A stretch of DNA of 64,000 bases from JADLHS01 sp039806955. GTDB lineage: Bacteria; Verrucomicrobiota; Verrucomicrobiia; Limisphaerales; JADLHS01. The notes beneath the pieces are model-generated. The model ran no database searches and had not been told where the DNA came from. It saw only the letters and a program-made list of their open reading frames with translations. A program made the position numbers and the translations under genes. The DNA lies in assembly GCA_039806955.1 (NCBI GenBank), contig JBDHQI010000001.1, positions 173,315 through 237,314 of the forward strand, written 5' to 3'. Positions 54,001-62,003 of the stretch are shown here, piece by piece (the stretch's first letter is position 1; every line of letters starts with the position of its first letter).

Positions 54001-57000
54001 CATCCTGCTCCACGTCGAAGGCGGTCACACTGCGCAAAATATCCGGCTGCCCGGGATACGCGCTGCTGTTGGTGAGGTCACTGAGGTTTTCGCCACTAAT
54101 GTCGCTCCACACTTCCTGTCGAGGCGTGGTGGCGGTGATGGCATTTGACGCCACGATGTTCACGACAAACAAGTTGGTCGTGGACAATGGGGGCGAGGCG
54201 TCGTCCGTGACGCACAACTGCAGGGTATAATTTGTCTGTGTTGTGATTTGGAGAAGCCCTTCGTTGGCGACGCTGATGTCGCCCGTGACAGGGTTCATGG
54301 CGAAAAGGCCGGAGGGATCGCCGCCCACAATGGAGAAGGTGAGGTTGCTGGAATTGACATCGTAGGCCTGGAGGGTGGCCAGGCGAAAACCGGTCAGCGC
54401 ATCCCGGTGCAAGTTGTAGGGTGACAACGCAAAGACATGCGGCGGATAATTCTGGGCGAACGGCGCCAGATACATGCCAGGAATGACATTGGTGACGGAA
54501 AGGCCCGGGCCAGTCCAGCCCACCGCAATGTTGTCGCCGCCGAAGCTCTCCTTCATGCGGGCCTCAATGTAATAAGCCTGGCCCGCAGTCAACGCAATTT
54601 GAGCGGAGCGCTGACTGGAGTACTTGTTCCACTCGCGGGGGCTGGCCCAACCGCTGTCACCGCCGGTGATGGAAGCGATCAGCGACATGCCTGCCGGATT
54701 GGTGGTGTCGCCGCTGGTCTTCAGCCACAACTGCCCGTTGTTGTCGGTGGCGAGATACAAACGGTAGTTGCCGCTGACCGGCGGAAACAAATAGCCGCGC
54801 ATCAGCACGCCATAATCGTCATCCCGATCGGTGTCGCCCTCGAACAGGCCGACCGCCTTCTCGAACGCAGGGTCCAGCGGATAGCTCGGTGCGCCGGTCA
54901 GGTCCGTGATGTAAGACCCGGGAAGATTCGTATAGACCGTGTAATTGATTGATCCAGGTGCAAAGGGCGTCGGATTTGGCACGACCGTTACCGTGACCAA
55001 CGAGGTTGCGGTCAGGGATTGGTCCGCCGCGGCAACGCTCAAGTTATACAGGCTCTGCTGCGCCGCGTTCAGGTCGCCCACCAGGGTGATCACCCCGGAT
55101 TGGCTTCCAATGGAAAACATGCCGTTGCTGTTGCCGTCCACGATGGAGTAAGTGAGCAAGGTCAGCGGGTCCGGGTCCGAGCCGGTGACCTGACCGACCA
55201 CCACGCCCGGCGATGAGTGTTCGATCAGGTTGGTGCTGAACCCAGTCAACGTAGGCGGCTCATTGACATCGGTAATGGCGATGACCACCCGGCGCTTGAT
55301 CTCGGTCAGCGCCGGATTCACGGTGTTTATGATATTGACGAACAGCTCGAACTGAACGGTCAATTGCGTGTTGGCCGCCAGCGTTTCATAATTGAGAATC
55401 GCACTGTTGGCCACCGTCAACTGGCCGGCATGATTCAACGCAAAGGCATTGCCGGTATTGCCGCCGGTGATGGTGTAAACGAGCGGGTTTCCATTGGGAT
55501 TGTTGGCCGTCACGACGCCGACCAGTGTGCCATAGGGCGTGTTTTCCGGGATGCTAAATCTGCTGGGCAAGCGGCCGTTGGCCACGGTGCCACTCACCTT
55601 GTAATAACCCAGGCTGGCGTAATCGGAAAAACCATCAGTCACCGGATCGTTGCGCCCGGCACCGGTCACCCGGAAAGTGTAAGTGCCCGCCGCCAGCGTG
55701 GTGGTCAGGGAAGCCGAAAGCACGTCCTGCGGATTATCCGTTGCCAGCACGACATCGTTGCTGTTGCAGAGAGTAGCCTTGATCGCCAGGTTGGCCCAGG
55801 TGTTGCCGCGGCATGGGATGGCTTGCAAGGAAACCACGCCGCCGGAGGTGGTGAATTGAAAAGCGTCCGTGTCGCCCGTGCGCTCGATTACGCCTTCGAT
55901 CGAAACGGTGTAATCCGGGTAAAGTTCGAGATACCGCGAGGTCGCGAGGGTGGCGCCCGTGTCATCTACGCGGTAGCTCACGTCGTTGTTGCTGGTGGTG
56001 ATAACATTCAGGTCGTTCTGCTGGTTGTTGGCGTTTGCGTATTCGCCCTTGCTCCATTGGACCACATTGCGGGTGTAACCGCTGCCCATGATGGGTGCCC
56101 AGCCCGTGGCGCCGCTGCCGTGACCGTTGTAATACTCGGTGCCGTCGGTCTTGCCGTCGTGGCGGAGATTGAGCGTGTGACCCACTTCGTGTGATGCGGC
56201 TTCCGCAGCCGACTTGGTGCCGCTGTTGAAAACCCAGCAGGGCGTGTCGCCCGACCAGTTCCAGGAATTGTAATAGGCCACACCGCCCGCACCCGGCGCC
56301 GCCGTGCTGGTGGGTGTGAAGATGACCCGAATGCGGCTGATCTCCGGCGCGGCCTGAAAAATTTTCAAATCCGTGGTAACATTGATGTCGAAAGGAATAA
56401 AGTCCTCGGAGACGCGGCGCCAGATATCACGAATTTTTGAGTTGCTGAAATTGCGTGACGCGTAGGTAATACCTCCCCACGTCGGCGTGTAGCCGGGTTG
56501 GAAATCGAGGTAAATGACTCCTGTCGCTCCCACCAGGCTCTGCAGCACCACAATGCCGTTCTGGTAATCGGGGATGGGCAGGGTGGGGAAATCATCCGGA
56601 TACAGCGGCGGGATCTCATCACTATCCCCGGCAGCTCTTTCGGCGGGATCGAATCGCAGGCAAACCACTTGGTCGAGCGGTCGCTCGACCAGTTCAGTCG
56701 TCTCGCCGGGGCCGGTCGGTTCCAAGCGATAGGCCTTCTGGCTCGCGGGAAACTCCACCACGCCGACAAACTCACCCGCCTTCCCAGCCCGGGTTTGGCT
56801 TTGGAAGAAAAATTTTCCCATCTCCGGCTGGGTTAAAATGCCGGAGACATAGAGCACTTGACCGTTCGTGCGCTGCAAGTACTGGATGTTGCCCGCAGCC
56901 CATTGATCGCCGATGAGTTGAAAACGGATCGGCGAGCCTTTGCCCGATGCTTGCAGGCCCGTGAGGAAATCGCGATCCCAGGCGCGTTTGGGCGGGGCAG

Positions 57001-57232
57001 GAAGCGAGACCTCGGCGGCAGCCGGTGCATTGGTTGAGGCTGCCGCCTGAGCGGGCTGAACTTGAGCCGGGGCGGAAGCGCCGCGCTGGACTGCCTGACC
57101 CGACGCGGAGAGGTTGCTCGGCGGAGGCTGCGTGGCCTTGGGAACACCGCTGGGATGCTTCCGGGTGAAGACGAAAAACAGCATCAGGCTGCCGAGCAAG
57201 AGGGTTGTGAGCGCTACGGTTAGGGATTTCAT
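51095..57232 (-). CDS. Giant secreted metalloprotease/cadherin/PA14/beta-helix protein
   Basis: This 2045-residue protein begins with one N-terminal hydrophobic segment (ALTTLLLGSLMLFFVF). Domains in order: a metzincin-type peptidase (about 270-420) with SHEVGHTLNLRHDG, fitting HExxHxxxxxH, and a Met-turn APIMGSG; a pre-peptidase C-terminal-like domain; cadherin-like repeats (about 570-780); two PA14/GLEYA-like carbohydrate-binding domains (VLMRGYLFPPVSGNYRLYLA and RLRAYLTPPTSGAYTFYLAS); and a beta-helix with autotransporter-associated repeats (about 1370-1960), ending in the LDISWPADQIGWRL module. It probably acts on the cell surface or in biofilm matrix. It lies 92 bp after the prepilin gene at 57325 and may share its promoter. 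Confidence 0.85.
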   Translation of the reverse strand: MKSLTVALTTLLLGSLMLFFVFTRKHPSGVPKATQPPPSNLSASGQAVQRGASAPAQVQPAQAAASTNAPAAAEVSLPAPPKRAWDRDFLTGLQASGKGSPIRFQLIGDQWAAGNIQYLQRTNGQVLYVSGILTQPEMGKFFFQSQTRAGKAGEFVGVVEFPASQKAYRLEPTGPGETTELVERPLDQVVCLRFDPAERAAGDSDEIPPLYPDDFPTLPIPDYQNGIVVLQSLVGATGVIYLDFQPGYTPTWGGITYASRNFSNSKIRDIWRRVSEDFIPFDINVTTDLKIFQAAPEISRIRVIFTPTSTAAPGAGGVAYYNSWNWSGDTPCWVFNSGTKSAAEAASHEVGHTLNLRHDGKTDGTEYYNGHGSGATGWAPIMGSGYTRNVVQWSKGEYANANNQQNDLNVITTSNNDVSYRVDDTGATLATSRYLELYPDYTVSIEGVIERTGDTDAFQFTTSGGVVSLQAIPCRGNTWANLAIKATLCNSNDVVLATDNPQDVLSASLTTTLAAGTYTFRVTGAGRNDPVTDGFSDYASLGYYKVSGTVANGRLPSRFSIPENTPYGTLVGVVTANNPNGNPLVYTITGGNTGNAFALNHAGQLTVANSAILNYETLAANTQLTVQFELFVNIINTVNPALTEIKRRVVIAITDVNEPPTLTGFSTNLIEHSSPGVVVGQVTGSDPDPLTLLTYSIVDGNSNGMFSIGSQSGVITLVGDLNAAQQSLYNLSVAAADQSLTATSLVTVTVVPNPTPFAPGSINYTVYTNLPGSYITDLTGAPSYPLDPAFEKAVGLFEGDTDRDDDYGVLMRGYLFPPVSGNYRLYLATDNNGQLWLKTSGDTTNPAGMSLIASITGGDSGWASPREWNKYSSQRSAQIALTAGQAYYIEARMKESFGGDNIAVGWTGPGLSVTNVIPGMYLAPFAQNYPPHVFALSPYNLHRDALTGFRLATLQAYDVNSSNLTFSIVGGDPSGLFAMNPVTGDISVANEGLLQITTQTNYTLQLCVTDDASPPLSTTNLFVVNIVASNAITATTPRQEVWSDISGENLSDLTNSSAYPGQPDILRSVTAFDVEQDVADNYGSRLRAYLTPPTSGAYTFYLASDDASELRFSSTTNPASATTIASVPGYTSYQEWSKYPSQKSATVGLVAGQKYYLEALHKEGTGDDHLEVAWNGPGLSGTNIISGAFLSPVDINYAPVVSGGSFSVLEAATPGTEVCTVSASDSILDALTYKIISGNTGGTFTIDPATGVISVANATLIAGHIGSNFNLVVQVQDAGYGGLYPLKSAQANVTITVEAVSLLVWTGYSPTSDAWSMAANWTPVRAPSVVTEIMFDNTGATNSIGVTNNIVDATTEVRNLMYQALSNPAATNFHTTLINPGITLSTHTDTTPNDDDILGAVPTATDADDMGYWTILGTGGATLTAGNMENPVADNGSGGPGTFFDVWYRGALGNTGNSMTLDMSGLDNFNYGGGVIRVGSHATGASSTSRGILLLARTNMIICATPQIGTVGGIMVGVHTGYSGQTADDGLLQLGVTNFIRLDYLKIGAYRGSTGTVNFQPGVLDSDPTLRLRGIDGVSRVTTVGIGDSIECTADGNSSNSRSATGTLDLTGGTVDALINDLIVGRNMGSGTASRQGNGTGTLTFTAGTIDVTTLSIGAQGANNAGNATGTVNVRSDATMLVNNLTLGGDVGSGSGTGTGTLNIDGGSVIVTNSLSEANGGGANGSSLIALTNGGTLTIGSTIAVDDLKFGGGTLRYRSGNTSDISGTARMTFMTGGATLDLGPNNVTFGSAIGNAGAGSLTKLGNGRLTLNAANTYTGGTSVGLGTLRVGNVSGSATGPGPVTVAAGAGLEGTGRILGPVTVNGTLAPGTGIGTLSLSNSLVLSGISSSVFEVNLDTLACDKVTGLTSLVCGGTLTVVNLGGASAATNGATLKLFSAAAFAGTFAQLILPALSPDLAWDTSGLATSGTLRIVSRPNLTFQLTGDVLDISWPADQIGWRLECQTNSLGVGISTNWFTVPNSTSTNLLLLPIEPAEGSVFFRLAYP
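52560..53002 (-). repeat. 443-bp segment identical to 48755-49197
   Basis: Second copy inside the beta-helix region of the giant protein; see 48755-49197. Confidence 0.85.
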
Positions 57233-57324
57233 GAAGACCGTGGGATTGGGTAACTTCCGAAAGAATCAAAAGACATTGGAGGGATTGTATTCTCGCGAAC
57301 GATGACAAACCAGACACGAAACAG

Positions 57325-58146
57325 TCATTGGTTAAAGGTGCGTTGGCGAATCCAGGTCTGATCTGGATACGGAGGCGTGCCCGGCAGTACCTTGATCGCC
57401 CAAGGCTGTGTGTGGGTGATCGGCTGTTTGGTTTTTGGATCACTCCATTTCTTGGTCTCCGAATGGCCGTCCGCGAACGAGAATCCGCAGGCGCCATTGT
57501 GATAAGAGGCTGGTACGTTTTCCCAATGATCATGGCCCGCCTGGAAGAACAGCCCGTCGTCAATGCTATCCGGATGTTCGTCCACAAAGACCCAGAGCAT
57601 CGCGGGCCTGAGCAATTGTGAGTACCTTTTGTAGGAGCCCTTGATACCGACCCCATCGGAATAACCTGAGGAATTGCCATAAGCGTCGGAGCGGGCCATG
57701 AAATCGTTCATCGAGACGCTGCGCACACGCGGGCCATTGGCCGCAGGGTAGCGATCCGCCGGGCACTTGTAGATGCCGAGGGTCCTGGCGGTGTAAGGAC
57801 CGAGCAATCCTTCGGTGAGTTTGGCGGTGTTGGTGTTATCGGGATTGTTAGCCAACCAGGTCAGGTTGCCGTTGACCCAGTTGGTGGTGGCGGTGGTCAT
57901 GGGAGAATTGAGCGCCAGCCGATCGCCGTTGTCGTCCTTGTAAACAAACCAGGCGATCTGCAACTGGCGCAGGTTGTTGAGGCAACCGATGCCTTCGGCC
58001 TTGGTTTTGGCTTTGCTAAGGGCTGGCAGGAGCATTGCCGCAAGGATGGCAATGATGGCGATGACAACCAGCAACTCGATGAGCGTAAATCCGTTACGTC
58101 GGCAGGCACCGGTTTCAGGCACAAAAGGGTTCGAGAGTGAGGCCAT
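57325..58146 (-). CDS. Type IV prepilin-like (pseudopilin) protein
   Basis: This 273-residue protein begins MASLSNPFVPETGACRRNG and has the cleavage site G-FTLIE and the hydrophobic helix LLVVIAIIAILAAMLLPAL. The globular part has GIGCLNNLRQLQIAWFVYKD, GIYKCPADRYPA, VFVDEHPDSIDDG and FSFADGHSETKKW, all typical of the DUF1559-like group. It lies upstream of the giant secreted protein on the same strand and downstream of an imperfect operator palindrome (41 bp before the start), so the three are likely one regulatory unit. Confidence 0.88.
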   Translation of the reverse strand: MASLSNPFVPETGACRRNGFTLIELLVVIAIIAILAAMLLPALSKAKTKAEGIGCLNNLRQLQIAWFVYKDDNGDRLALNSPMTTATTNWVNGNLTWLANNPDNTNTAKLTEGLLGPYTARTLGIYKCPADRYPAANGPRVRSVSMNDFMARSDAYGNSSGYSDGVGIKGSYKRYSQLLRPAMLWVFVDEHPDSIDDGLFFQAGHDHWENVPASYHNGACGFSFADGHSETKKWSDPKTKQPITHTQPWAIKVLPGTPPYPDQTWIRQRTFNQ

Positions 58147-58186
58147 TTATCTTGAAGATTTACCCCGGATTTCAAGCAGGCGGTAG

Positions 58187-58202
58187 TCAGCAAAATTGCC
58201 GA
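58187..58202. promoter_or_regulatory. Palindromic operator 3, TCAGCA-AAAT-TGCCGA
   Basis: One mismatch from the perfect inverted repeat; 41 bp upstream of the prepilin-like gene start at 58146 and downstream of the response regulator gene. Confidence 0.55.
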
Positions 58203-58226
58203 CATCGCGGAAAACTGCGTTCTCAA

Positions 58227-58853
58227 TCAAACGCCGAGGTACTTGGCGACTGCCTGCGCCCGGGAGCGCACGTGCAGCTTCTGGTAGATGCGCTCAATGT
58301 GCGTATGCACGGTGCTGTAACTGATTTGTAACGCTTCCGCCACCTCCTTGTAACTGTAACCCTTGACGAGGTAATCGAGGACGGTCTGTTCGCGCGTGGA
58401 AAGATTCTCAGCTTCCACACCGGAGGGGAGGGTTCGCTTAAAGGACTGCACCACTTTGCGCGCGATGCTGCTGGTCATGGGTGCTCCGCCCGCAGTGACG
58501 TTTTTGACGGCAGCCAGCAACTCTGCGGCGCGGACCGGTTTCAGCAGATAGCCGCCCGCGCCGGCAGCGAGCGAATTGAAAATGGAATCCGTGTCGTCGT
58601 ACACGGTCAGCATGATGATTTGGATCTTGGGAATCTCCCGGGCCAGTTGGCGCACGCAATTCACTCCATTCATGCCCGGTAGATTGATATCCATCAAGAC
58701 CACCTGGGGCGCCAGCGGCGGAATCCGCTCCAGGGCTTCCTCCGCACTGCCACAAGTCACCACGCAACGACACTCCGGCGCGCGTTGGAGAATGCTCTGC
58801 AAACCCGCGCGGACTTCGCCGTCGTCTTCCACGATTGCAACCTTGATCGGCAT
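58227..58853 (-). CDS. NarL/FixJ-family response regulator
   Basis: This 208-residue protein starts at MPIKVAIVEDDGEVRAG (58853). The receiver domain has the acidic pair Glu9-Asp10-Asp11, phosphoacceptor Asp55 in VVLMDINLPG, Thr83 and Lys105 (YLLKPV). The C-terminal LuxR-type helix-turn-helix (about 145-205) reads LSTREQTVLDYLVKGYSYKE and then STVHTHIERIYQKLHV. The longer frame to 58916 would run across a palindromic operator and was rejected. It pairs with the sensor kinase encoded 97 bp upstream and probably autoregulates through operator 4. Confidence 0.93.
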   Translation of the reverse strand: MPIKVAIVEDDGEVRAGLQSILQRAPECRCVVTCGSAEEALERIPPLAPQVVLMDINLPGMNGVNCVRQLAREIPKIQIIMLTVYDDTDSIFNSLAAGAGGYLLKPVRAAELLAAVKNVTAGGAPMTSSIARKVVQSFKRTLPSGVEAENLSTREQTVLDYLVKGYSYKEVAEALQISYSTVHTHIERIYQKLHVRSRAQAVAKYLGV

Positions 58854-58909
58854 GGCTTCCATCTTAACCATTGCCGCGCCCCTTGGCGTCAGAAAAATAT
58901 TTCGGACAG

Positions 58910-58925
58910 TCGGCAATGCTGCCGA
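58910..58925. promoter_or_regulatory. Palindromic operator 4, TCGGCA-ATGC-TGCCGA
   Basis: Perfect 6-bp inverted repeat between the response regulator and kinase genes, 57 bp upstream of the regulator start at 58853. Suggests autoregulation. Confidence 0.6.
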
Positions 58926-58949
58926 GGGCGGACTTCGGGAGGAGTATTT

Positions 58950-61946
58950 TCAGGCGAGTTCCTTGTCCAAGCGGATGCTGAACACGGTCACGGTGCCTTT
59001 GCCAGGTTGGCTCTTTTGCTCAAACTGACCCCCAATGGCGACCATTCGTTGCCGTAGATTGGTCAAGCCGTTCTGCCCGGGCATGAGGTGCAGCCGGAAA
59101 CCTTCACCGTTATCTTCCACGGTGAGCGTGACTTCATCCGGCGTCAATTTCATCCGCAACCAGACTTCGGTGGCGTTGGCGTGCTTCACGACGTTATGAA
59201 GCGCCTCCTTGAGGGCCAGATGCAAATGATGCCGGACGTTGGAGGAAAGATTGCGAGCGGGAATGTCCTCGGGGATGTCCAGCCGGCACCGCACGCCGGC
59301 CGCTTTGACAAATTCCGGTCCGAACGTACAGAGATGCGCGACGAACTGATCGAGGGTGTCGTTGTCCGGATTGACCGCCCAGACAATTTCGTCCAATGAC
59401 CGCGTCAGCGAGCGTGCGGTGCCAAAGATGCGGTTGATGTGGGCCTTCGCCTCCTTTGGCTTTTCAAAATCGCTTTGCGCCAGCTCACTCAATAGCGCGA
59501 TTTGTGTCAGGTTCGCCCCTAACTCGTCATGGATGTCCCTGGCAATGCGGGCACGCTCCTTTTGTAGCGTCGTTTCCTTTTCCAGGTGTTCCAACCGCCA
59601 TCGCAATCTGCGAAAGGACACGTAGCGCACCGCGCCAATCACGCATCCGGTGAAGACCACCACGACGATCAAGCGAAACCACCACGTCTGCCAGTAAAAT
59701 GGAGTAACCCCCAGACTCAGCGTCGCATCGGCATCGCTCCACACCCCGGCGTTGTTGCAAGCCGCCACCCGGAAACGATAACTTCCCGCCGGTAAGCGTG
59801 GATAACTCACGGAACGCACCGTGCTGCCTTCACTCCAGTCTTCGTCCAATCCGTCCAGGCGGTAACGGAAACGCACATTCTCCGGCGCGGCGAAACTGGG
59901 CGCGGTAAATTCCAGTTCCAGTTTGCGATGGTCGGGAGGCAGACGGAGCGGCTTGTCCGCTTGAGGCAGTTTCACCGAATGGCCATCCACCACGACTCGT
60001 TCCAGCAATACTGGCGGTGGCGGCGGATTGTCCCAAATCCGGTCAGGATGCACCACCGCCAGTCCGGTTTGCATGGCGAAACAGATCCGGCCATCGCGAC
60101 GGCGCACCACTCTGGGCGCGTAAGCAAAACTGGATTGCAAACTCGGCCAGCCTTCGTCTTTACCATAAACACTGGAAATCACGCGCGTGGCTCGCCCCTC
60201 CGCCACGTCGTCCAGTTCCTGCTGGCGGACGCGAAAAATTCCCCCCTCGGTTCCAAACCACAACGAACCACTCCCATCCGCGATGATGGCGCAGACCCGG
60301 CCATCGTGCAGCCCGTCCTCCGGACCAATCCGGAAGAATTCCCCTTCGCGCAGCCGGCCCACGCCTTCACCGCCAAAACCAATCCACAAACTTCCATCCG
60401 GTGTCGCCAACAAGCACCGGATGGATTCGGAGGGGGGGGATAGCCGCCCGGTTTCGTCAATCAGTTCGTCATCCTTCACCCGGAAGAGGGATCCCTCGCG
60501 TGTCGCCGCCCAGATGTTGTGCGCCGGGTCTTCCGCAATCGCCCGCATTTGACCGCTGGCAGTGGCGGCGGGGCGGAAAATCCTGGCCCGGCCATTGGGG
60601 GGGCGGCACATGAGTCCGCCCTTTTCCAATCCGATCCACAAATTCCCCGCGCGGTCCCGCAACAGCGACCGGGCGCGGTCAGTAATCTCTCCGATTCTCA
60701 CCGGTGCCAGGAACCGATCTTGCCGCCATTCCTGCAGGCGATTTCGCGCCGCGCTGATCCAGACGGTTCCGTCGTCATCACCCAGGACGCACATGGGAGA
60801 TGCACCCGTCCAGCCGTCGGGCTGTCTCAATCGCTTCCAACCACTGGCTTCTTCCCGGTACAGTTCGCCCCGCACGGTGGCCCACAAATTTCCCGTCGCG
60901 TCTTCAGTGATCGAATTGATGGTTGAAAGCGGCAAGCCGGCTTCCACATTTTGTAATTCAATCACGCGCGGACGCAACCGGTTCAGCCCGCCGCCACCGG
61001 TGCCGACCCAGACATTTTCCTCGGCATCTTCCAGCAGACACAAGATCGCGTTGTGCGAACTCGCCACCTTGGTCAAAACGGCTCCATCATAATGATAAAG
61101 ACCATTCTCCTCTGTGCCCATCCACAAGCCCCCCGTGCGATCTTCCAGAATCGCTCGCGGATTGCCCGGCGAGTCGAAGGCCGCGGCAGGTTTCGTCAAT
61201 CCGCCGTCTTCCGCACATTTGAAAAAGTCGCTCCGACTAAAAACCCAGATGCCCCCGGTTCGAGACGGACAGATGGCCTTCGCTCCGGAAAGGTTCGTCA
61301 GTTGAATGAACTGCCGGTCGCGCACCACTCCGATCCGTCCTGCCTGCGCAAACCAGACTGATCCTTTTTGATCTCGTGTCAGCAGGCAAAGCTCAGGGCC
61401 GGGCAATCCATGTTCGCTGGTGCATTGGGTGACTTTACCATCGGCAATCCGGCACACGCCCCCCCCCAGATAACTGACCAGGATCGAGCCATCGCGATCT
61501 TGAATAATTTGTGAAGGCCGGGAAGCGGGCAGGCCGGCGGCGGAAGTGAAAATATTGGTGGCGTTTGGCGAAAGTTGCATTACCGCGCCACCATCGAAGC
61601 CCAACCAGAATTCGTTGCCGCCCACATACGCCAGACTGAGGATATCGGGATTTGACGGCTGGGCCGCGGAAATCAAGGGCAGGGGGGTCCGTCGGAAGCG
61701 AAGCCCGTCAAACCGGGCCAGATCGTTTTCGGTGGCGATCCACACAAAGCCCACATCATCCTGCACCAAACCGAGTATGTTGTTATCCGGTGTGCCATCG
61801 CCGGTCTGCCACACGCGCGTCAGCCACGGGGAACTGGATTCCGACTCCGCGAGCGCGAAGCGTGGGAGCGCCGTCAAGCCTGCCCCAATACTCAAGCACA
61901 GAAAGAAAATCACTTTGGCCACACCATTGAGCCGGGCAATTCTCAT
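58950..61946 (-). CDS. Sensor histidine kinase with N-terminal two-component propeller domains
   Basis: The product has 998 residues from MRIARLNGVAKVIFFLC, which is a signal/anchor; a start 33 bases upstream is possible. Domains: a periplasmic beta-propeller of Reg_prop repeats (about 40-690; W-x-G-T-x-x-G and DRTGGLWMGTEENGLY blades), a Y_Y_Y domain (FRYRLDGLDEDWSEGS), one membrane helix (FRLIVVVVFTGCVIGAV), a HisKA_3 dimerisation domain with the phospho-His in ERARIARDIHDELGANLTQ, and an HATPase_c domain (N box NVVKHANATE, G1 VEDNGEGF). It lacks the usual C-terminal AraC domain of Bacteroidota hybrids and instead works with the separate NarL regulator. Ligand unknown; polysaccharide-type ligands are common for this fold. 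Confidence 0.93.
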   Translation of the reverse strand: MRIARLNGVAKVIFFLCLSIGAGLTALPRFALAESESSSPWLTRVWQTGDGTPDNNILGLVQDDVGFVWIATENDLARFDGLRFRRTPLPLISAAQPSNPDILSLAYVGGNEFWLGFDGGAVMQLSPNATNIFTSAAGLPASRPSQIIQDRDGSILVSYLGGGVCRIADGKVTQCTSEHGLPGPELCLLTRDQKGSVWFAQAGRIGVVRDRQFIQLTNLSGAKAICPSRTGGIWVFSRSDFFKCAEDGGLTKPAAAFDSPGNPRAILEDRTGGLWMGTEENGLYHYDGAVLTKVASSHNAILCLLEDAEENVWVGTGGGGLNRLRPRVIELQNVEAGLPLSTINSITEDATGNLWATVRGELYREEASGWKRLRQPDGWTGASPMCVLGDDDGTVWISAARNRLQEWRQDRFLAPVRIGEITDRARSLLRDRAGNLWIGLEKGGLMCRPPNGRARIFRPAATASGQMRAIAEDPAHNIWAATREGSLFRVKDDELIDETGRLSPPSESIRCLLATPDGSLWIGFGGEGVGRLREGEFFRIGPEDGLHDGRVCAIIADGSGSLWFGTEGGIFRVRQQELDDVAEGRATRVISSVYGKDEGWPSLQSSFAYAPRVVRRRDGRICFAMQTGLAVVHPDRIWDNPPPPPVLLERVVVDGHSVKLPQADKPLRLPPDHRKLELEFTAPSFAAPENVRFRYRLDGLDEDWSEGSTVRSVSYPRLPAGSYRFRVAACNNAGVWSDADATLSLGVTPFYWQTWWFRLIVVVVFTGCVIGAVRYVSFRRLRWRLEHLEKETTLQKERARIARDIHDELGANLTQIALLSELAQSDFEKPKEAKAHINRIFGTARSLTRSLDEIVWAVNPDNDTLDQFVAHLCTFGPEFVKAAGVRCRLDIPEDIPARNLSSNVRHHLHLALKEALHNVVKHANATEVWLRMKLTPDEVTLTVEDNGEGFRLHLMPGQNGLTNLRQRMVAIGGQFEQKSQPGKGTVTVFSIRLDKELA

Positions 61947-62003
61947 GTGTTCAGCAGGTGAGGGGAGGTGAGAGTGCATGGCAAAACAAATTAACTGTGC
62001 CGG

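Noticed and set aside
58854..58916. Longer response regulator starting at 58916
   Set aside because: This would place a palindromic operator over the start codon, and receiver domains normally begin near MPIKVAIVEDD.
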